DNA of 54,925 bases from Candidatus Endomicrobium macrotermitis (GTDB lineage Bacteria > Elusimicrobiota > Endomicrobiia > Endomicrobiales > Endomicrobiaceae): positions 1-54,925 of the forward strand of contig JAISVT010000063.1 of the NCBI GenBank assembly GCA_031271405.1, given 5' to 3'. The translations under genes and the position numbers were made by a program. The notes under the pieces were generated by a model, which did not search any database, had not been told where the DNA came from, and saw only the letters and a list, made by a program, of their open reading frames with translations. This document shows positions 42,338 through 50,999 of the stretch, piece by piece (the stretch's first letter is position 1; each line of letters opens with the position of its first letter).

Positions 42338-45060
42338 ATTTTCGTTGCCCACAATACCGGCTCGTTCTGATAAAAGAAGAACAGTTTCCCGCCGATATTT
42401 CTGATATTCTCGTTCGTTTCGTTTATGAACAATTCTTTGAAAAATTCCGCAAACCGTTCCACCGCGCTTTCGGGCATGCGCGGAATATGAAAATAAACGT
42501 CCGTCCCGCCGTCTTTTTTTATTTTCATATCCTGAATTTTAACGCCCAAATCGTTCATAATTATCGCCCTTACGCCGTCTTCTTCTTCAACTGCTATGGC
42601 TTTAAAGGGCAGGCTGTCCATATACGAGCCGTAAAACATTGAGGTTTTATTTCCTGAGGATGCCGAAAAACCGGGCTTCACGGCGTTATAACGTATGTCC
42701 CCGCCGGTTTTGGCGCATGCCGAAAACGATACGCTTACCGCTAAAACCAAAAATAAAATTTTAGCCGCAGTTCCGCTTTTGGAATTTCTCAAAAAAGCGG
42801 GGAGGATAAAAACGCTTACGAGTATTGCCGTTAAAATTCCTGTAAAAACCATAAATCCGATTATAAACAAAACTTTATGCTGCGCCGCCATAAGCGAACC
42901 GAAACCTATAAGCGTCGAAAGCGCCGCTATTGCCGCCGCTTTCAAGGGATGAAGTTTTGAGTCTCCTTTTATTTTATAAATTATAAATACCGCGTAGTCT
43001 ATGCCGAGCCCCATAAGAAGCGGTACCGCAAAAAGGCCGAACAAATTTACTTCTATTTTTAAAACCGCCGCGGCTGTGAAAAAGACGCATACGCCGCATA
43101 TTACCGGGACAAGGCTTAAAACCGCAAGTTCGGCGTTTTTTAAAAATAACGCCAAAACCGTAAAAGAACACAGCAAAAGAACAATCATTATTTTATAAAA
43201 ACTCGAGCTTACCCCGTTTATTATTTTTTCCTGAAGGGTATAGTTGGATATTGCCGAAGTTTCTATGTTTTGCGCGTTGACAACTTTGCCGCCTTTGGGC
43301 AAAATGTTTGTAAAAGCGTACCTGCCGTTTATTTCTATGACGGGGTTATAAAACCTTTCCAACCCGAAGGCTTCGCCTTCCTTGACAGTTCCGGCTTCTA
43401 AAAATTTATAAAAGTTATCGAAAACGCCCGGTTTAACGCCGTATTTTTTCGAAGCTTTTTCAACTTCTTTTTTTACCGCCGCGATTTTATCCGGCGTCCA
43501 AAACTTTTTCCACATTAAAACGTTTTGTTCTTTCGTTTTTTTGTCCGGAAAAAGCCGGTACAGCTTTAAAAGGCCTTTGTTTTCGCGCGAAATTATGCCG
43601 TTGTTTTCAAGAGCTTCTTCTTTCGTGTTTCCGAAAACGAACAAAAACTCGTTATTATTATACGCGTTTCCGGTGATTTGTTCAAATATTTCTTTGTCTT
43701 TTTCAAATTCGGCGGACACGGTGTTTAGCGAATCCAAAGAAATGTCGAATTTTACGTATTTGAAACAGATTGCCGCGGAAGCGAATATCAGCAATAAAAT
43801 GACGATCGCGGCAGACGGAGAAAGTTCGGTTCTCCGGATCGTTTCTCCGCCGTTTCGCTCTTTTTCGCTGCGGCGGTTTGCACGGCAGTCAAAAACCAGC
43901 GGAGCGATAAAAAAGGCCGTAAGAAAAGCCGCTGTCAGCCCGGCGGCGCAAAAAACCGCTACTTGCCGAAACACGCCTATGTCCGAAAGCAGTAAAAGCG
44001 AAAAAGTGAGAATTGAAGTCAGCGCGCTTACCGCGACGGGCTTGAATATTTTACGCATGGAATCAAAGCGGTCTTTTTCTTGTGAAACTTTCAAAGCAAA
44101 ATAAGCGTACACGCAATAATCTACCGAAAGCCCCATAAGCACCGCGCCGAAACCGACGGTAATTCCCGATATCCCGTTAAAAACGAAACTCGTTATTACC
44201 GCCGCGGCGGCTATAACGGCCGGCGGAGTAAAATAAATCAAAACGGCTTTGCCGTCCCTTAAAAAAACAAAAAATAAAACCGCCATTAAAATCAAAGATA
44301 TTGCCGAAATCTTTTTTATGTCGCGGACTATGAGTTCGTTATTTTCAAGGGCGTATCTGGGCGCGCCGGTAAAAAACGCGTTTACGTTTCCGGGAAGCGA
44401 ACTTTTGATTTCATCGAAAGCGGCTTTTAATTTTTTTGAAAAAGCCAAATCGAGCGCGTTTTTCGGATAATCGAATATAAGCAGTATTTTTTTGCCGTTA
44501 TCCGAAGATATAAAGCCGCCGTCCGCTTCAAAAGAGTTTGTAACATCGAGGTTTTTAAGCTCTTCCGCAAAAACCGTAAGCAGGCCGGGCGGATCGGCCG
44601 TTACAAAATCCCTGAAAAACATCCCTCCGGGAGAAAAAGCCCGGCTAAAATTCTCTTCGATATTTGAGGCGATAACCTTTTTATCGAGAAGAGCTTCGGT
44701 TTTCTTTTGCATGTCTTCGTTCCAGATATTCGGGGCAAAATGATAGTACGACAGCAAAAAATCTCCGCCGGCTTTCGGGGAGCGCAGGTTAAGTTCGGTA
44801 TTGTTTTCCAATGCCTGCGAAATCGTTTGGGCCGCGTTTGACGAAACGCCGCCGTCATTGCTTTCTACCACTACGAAAAGTTTGTTTGAAAGGGGAGAAT
44901 TTTGAAAAAGGGCAAGTTCCGTTTTCAGGCTGTCGGGCAGCATTTCGGAAACGTCTTCTTTGAACTTTGCTTTTGAAAATAAAACCGCGAAAACCGCCAG
45001 CGTTGCGCATACGGCGGCGAGATAAAGTTTTTTATGTCTGAAAATGAAAGAATAAAGCAT
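42334..45060 (-). CDS. MMPL/RND-superfamily exporter fused to a lipoprotein-like tail
   Basis: A 908-residue inner-membrane protein. Residues 1 to about 760 are the two-fold MMPL repeat. Each half has one helix, a periplasmic loop and five helices, with the GFGAVLMGLSVDYCVYAYFAL and LMGLGIDYAVFIIYK signatures. Residues about 765-782 then read KILFLVLAVSVSFSAC, a complete lipoprotein signal with Cys782, followed by a 126-residue soluble tail. In aryl-polyene clusters the MMPL exporter and a small DUF3261-type lipoprotein are separate, so this looks like a fusion. It probably moves the finished polyene lipid toward the outer membrane. Confidence 0.88.
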   Translation of the reverse strand: MLYSFIFRHKKLYLAAVCATLAVFAVLFSKAKFKEDVSEMLPDSLKTELALFQNSPLSNKLFVVVESNDGGVSSNAAQTISQALENNTELNLRSPKAGGDFLLSYYHFAPNIWNEDMQKKTEALLDKKVIASNIEENFSRAFSPGGMFFRDFVTADPPGLLTVFAEELKNLDVTNSFEADGGFISSDNGKKILLIFDYPKNALDLAFSKKLKAAFDEIKSSLPGNVNAFFTGAPRYALENNELIVRDIKKISAISLILMAVLFFVFLRDGKAVLIYFTPPAVIAAAAVITSFVFNGISGITVGFGAVLMGLSVDYCVYAYFALKVSQEKDRFDSMRKIFKPVAVSALTSILTFSLLLLSDIGVFRQVAVFCAAGLTAAFLTAFFIAPLVFDCRANRRSEKERNGGETIRRTELSPSAAIVILLLIFASAAICFKYVKFDISLDSLNTVSAEFEKDKEIFEQITGNAYNNNEFLFVFGNTKEEALENNGIISRENKGLLKLYRLFPDKKTKEQNVLMWKKFWTPDKIAAVKKEVEKASKKYGVKPGVFDNFYKFLEAGTVKEGEAFGLERFYNPVIEINGRYAFTNILPKGGKVVNAQNIETSAISNYTLQEKIINGVSSSFYKIMIVLLLCSFTVLALFLKNAELAVLSLVPVICGVCVFFTAAAVLKIEVNLFGLFAVPLLMGLGIDYAVFIIYKIKGDSKLHPLKAAAIAALSTLIGFGSLMAAQHKVLFIIGFMVFTGILTAILVSVFILPAFLRNSKSGTAAKILFLVLAVSVSFSACAKTGGDIRYNAVKPGFSASSGNKTSMFYGSYMDSLPFKAIAVEEEDGVRAIIMNDLGVKIQDMKIKKDGGTDVYFHIPRMPESAVERFAEFFKELFINETNENIRNIGGKLFFFYQNEPVLWATKI

Positions 45061-45327
45061 AGTTTGGGGAAACCTTTATGCTGTCATACCTTTGAAAGCT
45101 TGTCCCTGACGCGGCCGAAGCAACAGTATCCGATCCGGCCGTCATTCTGCATAAAGCTGCAGAATCTATAAATTATATAAACCCCGCGGCGGAGTTTATA
45201 CCGCGCGCAGCCGCACAGGGTGACAGATTATGTCAGAACAAAACGGATTCCGGCCGGGAGCCGCAACGGCAAACTTATATGCCGCCCGTCAATCGTACTT
45301 TGCCTTTTGCCGCCGCTTACCCTCTTG
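45061..45327. repeat. Repeat-rich gap between the oxidoreductase and MMPL genes
   Basis: Holds a TCATTCTGC...GCAGAATC stem at 45143-45168 and a GC-rich CCCCGCGGCGG...CCGCGCGCAGCCGC block to about 45230 ending GTGACAG. This resembles the elements at 5697-5792 and 38682. No gene is supported. The operon probably reads through it. Confidence 0.5.
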
Positions 45328-46770
45328 TCATCCCGCTTTCTTTTTGTCATCCGCGGCGTTCATTATTTTGTCCAGTAAAAAAGAGGACAAAAGCGCTCCC
45401 ATAAGCCCGGGCGCGACAACGGCCTGGCCGGTCAAAAACAATCCCGGTATTTTTGTCGCGGGCAAAACAGCAACGCGGCCGGCTTTGTGCATTATGCCGT
45501 AACCGCTGTAATAATTTACGTATTTTTTAAACGTTTTCGGTGTGGCCGCGTCGCAGAAAACGGCGTTGTCCGCAATTTCGGGGTATATTTCTTTAAGCCG
45601 TTTTTGTATGCCGGCTATTTTTGTGTTCTTCTTTTCAAGATATTTTTCCCGCGCAATATCCCACTCTTTTTTTTCTGCGTTTTCAAAAAGTACCACGCAG
45701 ACGGTCTGGGGATCCGTATCCGAAAAGTTTACGTACATCATCTTTTCTTCCCCTTCCGGATAAACTTCTTTAAAGTCGTCGCTTGCAAGAAAAGACGTGT
45801 TTGTGTGAGTATAGCGTTTCCCGTTTTCCAAAAGGCCGTACAAAACGAAAAATCCGGGCGTTTCTTCGAGAACGTTTATTCTTTCGATATGGTTTTTGCG
45901 GTATGCGCCGTCCGGCGCGATTTTTAAGAATTCTTTAGGGTGTACCGACGAAACGCACGTTTCGCAGACGATTTCGGAATTATCTGCGAAAATTATTTTT
46001 TTGTCTGAAGTTTTTTCGTCAAACTCTATTTTGACCGCTTTTTTGTCCGTAAACACGTCGATATTATTGTCTTTCAAAGCCTTTTTATAAAGGTTAACAA
46101 GGCTGCCCGCGCCGCCTTTGATTCTCCAGACGCTTTCAAACATAAGCCCGCTGCAGCTGCAATACAGGTAAAACGGGGTTTTTGACGGCGGCGTTCCGTA
46201 CAAAATCGTGGGGAAAGAAAGTATTGCTTTGATTTCGGGGTTTTTAAAATGTTTGTCTAAAACTTCCTGCAAAGTGCTGCCGTCGCCTGCCCAGGTCAAA
46301 AGATCTTTATACGGGTAATCTTTTTTGTGGAGATTCAAAAACGGCATTTCGTCTATAGTTTTTTGAACGTCCGCCAAAAAATCAGCTATGCCGGTTTTTT
46401 CGCCGGGAAACGTTTCTTCAAGCCTTTTTTGGAATTTTTGCCTTCCCGTGGGCATTTTAAAAACTTTGCCGCTTTTTAAAAGGCGTATTTCATCGCAGTT
46501 GTCTTCATCGCAAGGCTCTGCCGGCACGCTAAACCCCAGCTGTTTAAACAAAAACCCGCATATTTCGTTTTTGCCAAGGCCCGCCCCGTAATGAAACCCG
46601 CTTTCAAAATGAATTTTGCGCGAATTTACGGTTCTGTCAAAACCGGCTATAAGCGGCGCGATATGAGGGGCCTGCTCGGCGACGGCGACCTTTTTGCCTT
46701 TTTTTGCAATAAGCAAAGCCGAAGTCAAACCCGATATCCCGCTTCCTATAACCGCTGCGTCGTATTTCAT
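45328..46770 (-). CDS. CrtI-like FAD-dependent oxidoreductase
   Basis: A 480-residue phytoene-desaturase-like flavoprotein. The dinucleotide-binding motif is at the N-terminus (AAVIGSGISGLTSALLIAKKG). The C-terminal FAD motif is GLFLTGQAVVAPGLMGALLS. Proteins of this type occur in flexirubin and some aryl-polyene clusters, where they are thought to act on the unsaturated chain or headgroup. Saturation, desaturation and hydroxylation are all possible. Ribosome site AAAGGG. Same strand and order as the polyene genes. Confidence 0.85.
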   Translation of the reverse strand: MKYDAAVIGSGISGLTSALLIAKKGKKVAVAEQAPHIAPLIAGFDRTVNSRKIHFESGFHYGAGLGKNEICGFLFKQLGFSVPAEPCDEDNCDEIRLLKSGKVFKMPTGRQKFQKRLEETFPGEKTGIADFLADVQKTIDEMPFLNLHKKDYPYKDLLTWAGDGSTLQEVLDKHFKNPEIKAILSFPTILYGTPPSKTPFYLYCSCSGLMFESVWRIKGGAGSLVNLYKKALKDNNIDVFTDKKAVKIEFDEKTSDKKIIFADNSEIVCETCVSSVHPKEFLKIAPDGAYRKNHIERINVLEETPGFFVLYGLLENGKRYTHTNTSFLASDDFKEVYPEGEEKMMYVNFSDTDPQTVCVVLFENAEKKEWDIAREKYLEKKNTKIAGIQKRLKEIYPEIADNAVFCDAATPKTFKKYVNYYSGYGIMHKAGRVAVLPATKIPGLFLTGQAVVAPGLMGALLSSFLLDKIMNAADDKKKAG

Positions 46771-46800
46771 AAAAACCCTTTTTAATAACTTAAATAAGAT

Positions 46801-46872
46801 GTCATTTTCGAGTGTTTTAGCCGGGAATCCAAGTTAAAAAGGATCCCCGATAAAGGCCTTCGGGGATGTGAC
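46801..46872. repeat. Diverged GTCATT...CGGGAATCC repeat
   Basis: GTCATTTTCGAGTGTTTTAGCCGGGAATCC at 46801-46830, followed by a second stem ATCCCCGATAAAGGCCTTCGGGGAT and GTGAC. The spacing and ends match the GTCATTCCCG family at 4665 and 31913. Confidence 0.5.
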
Positions 46873-46915
46873 AAACAAAACAAAGATTCGTTAACTTCTA
46901 GCTTCAAACTGCCGT

Positions 46916-47644
46916 TTAAGCGCCTATCCCGCCGTCTATGTGGAAAACTTTTCCCGTAATATAGCCCGCTTTGTCCGAAGCCAGATACGAAACCATTTCC
47001 GCTGCGTCTTTAGGTTCTCCCACTCTGCCGAGAGGTATTGTTTTGATTATTTGTTCCATAGGCAAGCCTTCGAGTATTTCGGTGCCGATAAATCCCGGTG
47101 ACACGGCGTTCACCAAAATGTTTCTTTTTGCGACTTCCATAGCCAAAGATTTTGTCGCGCCTATAAGCCCCGCTTTTGCGGCCGAATAATTGCTTTGCCC
47201 GGGAACTCCGAAATGCGCCGCGGCCGACGATATGTTTATGATCCTGCCTTGCCGCGCCCTTATCATAAACGGCAAAACCTGTTTTGTAACGTTGAAAAAA
47301 CCGTCAAGCGTTACTGAAATTACGTCTTTCCATTCGCTTTCTTTCATCCACATCAAAAGCGTGTCCCTGCGAAATCCGGCATTGTTGACTACGGCAAACG
47401 GAACGTCTTTTTCCAGAAGCGGTGATAAGGCGGTTTCGGCTTCTTTATAATTTGCGACGTCAAACTTTAAAAGCAGGCATTGCCTGCCCGAATCTTCGAT
47501 TGCTTTTTTAACTTTTTGCGCTTCGGCATCGTTAGAACGGTAATTAAGCCATATGTCAAAACCGTCTCTTGCCAAAGTTTTGGCAATTTCCGCGCCTATT
47601 CCCCTGCTTGCTCCCGTAACCAACGCTATTTTATTTTTTTCCAT
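46916..47644 (-). CDS. 3-oxoacyl-ACP reductase (FabG/ApeQ-like)
   Basis: A 242-residue short-chain dehydrogenase. The cofactor motif TGASRGIGAEIA is at the N-terminus. NNAG, the catalytic Ser in INISSAAAHFG, and the Tyr-x3-Lys of NYSAAKAG follow. The C-terminal GYITGKVFHIDGG is the usual FabG ending. NADPH-dependent reduction of 3-oxoacyl-ACP is the expected activity. Second ketoreductase of the cluster is at 51000. Weak GGAG site 13 bases upstream. Confidence 0.93.
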   Translation of the reverse strand: MEKNKIALVTGASRGIGAEIAKTLARDGFDIWLNYRSNDAEAQKVKKAIEDSGRQCLLLKFDVANYKEAETALSPLLEKDVPFAVVNNAGFRRDTLLMWMKESEWKDVISVTLDGFFNVTKQVLPFMIRARQGRIINISSAAAHFGVPGQSNYSAAKAGLIGATKSLAMEVAKRNILVNAVSPGFIGTEILEGLPMEQIIKTIPLGRVGEPKDAAEMVSYLASDKAGYITGKVFHIDGGIGA

Positions 47645-47719
47645 TCAGGTTTCGTTTCTCCGTTATTTTTATGCTTCATAAATTCCCGCGTTAAGAAAAC
47701 GCCGGTTCATTATACCATT

Positions 47720-48880
47720 TTATACGCGGTACGATTTTATGATTTGCAGAAACTTTTCTATGCTGTCTTTATCGTGTCCCGCGGTCAGTGAAATCCTGAT
47801 TCTGGCCTGCCCTTCCGGTACGGTCGGCGGTTTGATTGCCGGCGCAAAAACAAAGTTTTCAAAAAGGTACTTTGAAAGTTTTTCGGTTTCTTCAAGGCTT
47901 CCGGTTATCACGGGGATAATCTGCGACCGGCTTCCGCCCGTTTTTAAACCGGCTTCGTTCAATTTTTCTCTAAGATATTTTGCATTATCTAAGAGCAAAG
48001 CCCTTTGGGCGTCCGATTTTTTTATTATTTCAAGCGCTTTTAAAACCGCGCCGGCTATAGCCGGGGAAATTGCCGTAGTATAAATGAAAGCCCTGCTTTT
48101 GTTCGTCAAATAATCGATTAGGCTCCGGCTGCCGCAGACGAAACCGCCCTGCGCCCCGAACGCTTTTGACAAAGTGCCTATCGTAATATCGATTTTGTCC
48201 GATACGTTCGCTTCTTCGGCAAGCCCGCGGCCTTCTTTACCGAAAACGCCGGTAGAATGAGCTTCGTCAACCATGCTTACGGCATCGTGTTTTCGGCAAA
48301 GAGCGGCAAAATCCGCTAAAGGGGCGAAATCGCCGTCCATTGAAAACACGGATTCGGTGACAGCGATTTTTAATTTATAGCCGCGCGCTCTTTTAAGAAC
48401 AGACTCGAAAGAATCCATATTGCAATGCTCATATACAAACACGCGCGCGCCCGAAAGTTTCGCGCCGTCCCACAAAGAAGCGTGGTTTAATTTGTCCATA
48501 ATCACGCATGCGTTTTCAATTGAGCCCAGCGCGCTTAATATGCCTGCATTTGTCTGATACCCGCTTGCAAGCACAAGCGAAGACCGTTTATTTTTAAAAG
48601 CGGCGAGCGCCGTTTCCAGCTGCGCGTGAATAGGCAGATTCCCGCCGACCAGGCGCGACGAAGCTCCGCCGAAACCGTATTTTTCGGCCGCTTCGGCAGC
48701 CGACTTATTGATTTCTCCGTTTCCGGACAGATCTAAATAATTATTGGAAGAAAAATTGATATATTCTTTGCCGTCAATAGTTATATTTGCCGCGGGGGCC
48801 GAAGCAATAAGGCGAAGTCTGCGCAATAAACCGGCATCTTTTATTTGCGATAATTTTTCCGACAAAATTTCGTCTAACAT
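47720..48880 (-). CDS. bioF: 8-amino-7-oxononanoate synthase
   Basis: A 386-residue alpha-oxoamine synthase (PLP). It joins pimeloyl-ACP/CoA and alanine. NFSSNNYLDLSG, GASSRLVGGNLPIH, VDEAHSTGVFG, the Schiff-base Lys in GTLSKAFGAQGGF, and the C-terminal PPTVPEGQARIRISLTAGH are all visible. The last motif favours BioF over 2-amino-3-ketobutyrate ligase or serine palmitoyltransferase. It starts one base after the DUF5672 gene stop, with AGAGG inside that gene, so it is firmly within the polyene-like operon. A cluster-specific acyl substrate cannot be excluded. Confidence 0.88.
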   Translation of the reverse strand: MLDEILSEKLSQIKDAGLLRRLRLIASAPAANITIDGKEYINFSSNNYLDLSGNGEINKSAAEAAEKYGFGGASSRLVGGNLPIHAQLETALAAFKNKRSSLVLASGYQTNAGILSALGSIENACVIMDKLNHASLWDGAKLSGARVFVYEHCNMDSFESVLKRARGYKLKIAVTESVFSMDGDFAPLADFAALCRKHDAVSMVDEAHSTGVFGKEGRGLAEEANVSDKIDITIGTLSKAFGAQGGFVCGSRSLIDYLTNKSRAFIYTTAISPAIAGAVLKALEIIKKSDAQRALLLDNAKYLREKLNEAGLKTGGSRSQIIPVITGSLEETEKLSKYLFENFVFAPAIKPPTVPEGQARIRISLTAGHDKDSIEKFLQIIKSYRV

Positions 48881-48881
48881 T

Positions 48882-49652
48882 TTAAAACCTCTGTATGCCG
48901 TGTTCCGTTTTTGCTTTAAATTTCTTTTTCATTGCCGATAAAACCCTCAAAGGCTTGTCCATTAAATAATATTTGAGGCAAAGCCTCCCGAAACGCTTAT
49001 TTGTAAAGTTGCTTCCGAAATAACCGTGAAACGCAAACGGGCGGATTCCTTTTATTTCTTCTATCGGCGCTTCGTGCGAAAAATATTTCGCGGTTTCCAA
49101 GGGGGCGAATTTCATTCCCGCGGACTCAAAAACATGCTTATTTTTAACGCAAATGAACAGGTCTTCGTTTGTCATATTTTTGTAAGGTTTAAAATCAAGC
49201 GGCGTAAAAGGCAGATCCAGTTTTGACGGAAGCTCCAAAAGGCGTTTGGAACGCATGGAAACTCCGTTGCCGACCCTGCAAATGTTTCCGTTTGCGTCTT
49301 TCAGAGAACGGTTTTTAGGCCACGGCGCGCCGATGTAATCGTAATTTAAAAATTCGTTTCGCCACATTTCGGGGTTAACGGCGAAACCGTCGTAATGCAC
49401 AAGCAGCACAAACTCCGTTTTGACGTATTTGTGAAGCCCGTAGATGATTTTATAATTGAAGCCGTCTATGTTTTTATTAAAAGAAGTATGCGCGTATCGG
49501 ATATTTCCGGGCAGATAAAAAGGTTTTTTATGGCTGATTAAAACCGCGTCCGCAAATTTTATATTTTGCATACTGTATTTCATAGCCCGAACGGTTTCGT
49601 AAATGTAAGTGCAGGCTAAAGCCGCGATGGTAACTTCGGGAAGGTTTAACAT
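48882..49652 (-). CDS. DUF5672-family protein, putative glycosyltransferase-like
   Basis: A 256-residue protein with the hallmarks of DUF5672: FVLLVHYDGFAVNPEMW, YDYIGAPWPKN, RVGNGVSMRS, TNEDLFICVKNK and PFAFHGYFGSNF. Members are found near polysaccharide genes, and the acidic Asp and His residues suggest a nucleotide-sugar transferase fold. It overlaps the upstream ketosynthase end by seven bases and abuts bioF. It may glycosylate the cluster product. No experimental function is known to me. Confidence 0.75.
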   Translation of the reverse strand: MLNLPEVTIAALACTYIYETVRAMKYSMQNIKFADAVLISHKKPFYLPGNIRYAHTSFNKNIDGFNYKIIYGLHKYVKTEFVLLVHYDGFAVNPEMWRNEFLNYDYIGAPWPKNRSLKDANGNICRVGNGVSMRSKRLLELPSKLDLPFTPLDFKPYKNMTNEDLFICVKNKHVFESAGMKFAPLETAKYFSHEAPIEEIKGIRPFAFHGYFGSNFTNKRFGRLCLKYYLMDKPLRVLSAMKKKFKAKTEHGIQRF

Positions 49653-50977
49653 AGCCCGCTTTTTTTAAAGCAGAGCGCCGCGCCGTGCCCGCCGAAACCG
49701 AAAGACAAAGACAGCGCCGAATTTATTGTCTGCGCCGAAGCGGCGTTTTTTACATAGTTGAGATTAAACGGAATGTCGGTTTCATTAAAATTCAGCGTAG
49801 GCGGCACAATATTATTTTTCAAGGCAAGTATGGAAAATATCGAGCCCACAATGCCCGAAACCCCAAGCATATGCCCGGTAGCGGCTTTTGTGGAAGAGAC
49901 TAAAGGCCGGGCGGAGAGCGGAGACTGAAGAGCGGAAATAACGGCAGACCCCTCGCCCTGACCCTCTCCTCGTTTCTCTTCGGAGCCCGGGCGCTCACAT
50001 CTCGCGCCCGCGCCGGACTCGTCCTCGTTATTCCTCGGACTGCCGCCCGCAAGGGGCGAGGGAATAACGGCGTTTTCGGCGCCATTGTCTTTATCTTCAC
50101 TCTTCAGTCTCAACTCTTCACTATGCCTTCCTATCGCTGCGCTTTCAAAATAATCGTTTAACTTAGTCCCCGTGCCGTGAGCGTGTATGTAATCCGGAAT
50201 TTCGCCGCCGGACGCTTTTCTTATAATGCCGCGCATGCCGTCCGGCGAAGATATGTTAACCATGTTGTCCGTATAAATCCCGAAGGATTTGCCCGCGAGT
50301 TCGCAATAAATTTTAGCGCCTCTTAAAACCGCTTTTTTCAAATCTTCAACTATTATAAATCCGGCTCCTTCTCCTATGGAAAAACCGTCTCTGTCTTTAT
50401 CGAACGGTTTATGCCCTTTTTTGGAAAGAACGCCCATATTTTTAAATGCCGCAATATATAAAGGATGTACGGACGTTTCCGATACGCCGCAAATGACGGC
50501 GTCGCAAATATCGTTTGTTATAAGTTCGCATCCTTTGATGATTGTAAGAGTTCCCGTAGCGCAGGCGGCTGAAACGCAGCTCGTTTGTCCTTCGATTTTA
50601 AATATGTTTTTAATCTGTTCGGGCAGGCTGTTGTCAAAGGTGAAGTTTTCCTGAAATAAGTCCGGCTTGCTTTCGCCGCACGATAAGCCTATGCGGTTTT
50701 TTTCATATCCGGAATTTATAAGCCCGGCATCTTTTATTGCTTCCTGTACTGCGATAAAAGCCATGGCAAGCCTGCGGAGATTTTCAGACATATCGAAGCC
50801 TTCCGCTCTTGCAATAAAAGCTTCGTTTTTTATTTCGTAGCGTACCGCGCTTTCGCCGCCGGTCAAACGCTGCCAGTTTTTCTGAACGCCAGAGCCGAGC
50901 GGCGAAACAAGCCCCAGTCCGGTAATGGCAAATTTTTTGATTTTATTTTGAAGCCTGCCGTTATTTTCACTTTCCAC
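49646..50977 (-). CDS. Beta-ketoacyl-ACP synthase with an in-frame repeat insertion
   Basis: A 443-residue condensing enzyme. The catalytic residues are intact: SAACATGTL (Cys139), HAHGTGTKLND (His267) and KAATGHMLG (His369). Between the second and third, residues about 285-356 form a low-complexity, charged insertion (IPSPLAGGSPRNNEDE, KRGEGQGEG). This is the translation of the palindromic repeats at 49921-50111, and related enzymes pass directly from AAIGR to RPLVSSTKAATG. It starts with GTG at 50977, itself in a GTGGAAAGTG repeat, with a GGAAAG-like site. Probably the starter or elongation ketosynthase of the cluster. Confidence 0.88.
   Translation of the reverse strand: MESENNGRLQNKIKKFAITGLGLVSPLGSGVQKNWQRLTGGESAVRYEIKNEAFIARAEGFDMSENLRRLAMAFIAVQEAIKDAGLINSGYEKNRIGLSCGESKPDLFQENFTFDNSLPEQIKNIFKIEGQTSCVSAACATGTLTIIKGCELITNDICDAVICGVSETSVHPLYIAAFKNMGVLSKKGHKPFDKDRDGFSIGEGAGFIIVEDLKKAVLRGAKIYCELAGKSFGIYTDNMVNISSPDGMRGIIRKASGGEIPDYIHAHGTGTKLNDYFESAAIGRHSEELRLKSEDKDNGAENAVIPSPLAGGSPRNNEDESGAGARCERPGSEEKRGEGQGEGSAVISALQSPLSARPLVSSTKAATGHMLGVSGIVGSIFSILALKNNIVPPTLNFNETDIPFNLNYVKNAASAQTINSALSLSFGFGGHGAALCFKKSGLC
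49921..50111. repeat. Nested palindromic repeat inserted in the ketosynthase gene
   Basis: Outer inverted arms GAGACTGAAGAG (49921-49932) and CTCTTCAGTCTC (50100-50111). Inside these is the direct repeat AATAACGGC (49937-49945 and 50063-50071), and inside that the inverted CCCTCGCCC / GGGCGAGGG (49950-49958, 50054-50062), the same family as 25970-26030. The reading frame is kept across the whole insertion. Confidence 0.8.
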
Positions 50978-50999
50978 TTTCCACTCTCAACTTTGCAAC

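Noticed and set aside
43541-44104. A 187-codon plus-strand open frame within the MMPL gene
   Set aside because: Antisense to the exporter with its conserved signature motifs; Ser/Lys-rich shadow frame.
45487-45927. A 146-codon plus-strand open frame in the oxidoreductase
   Set aside because: Antisense to a CrtI-like flavoprotein with both FAD motifs; no translation signals.
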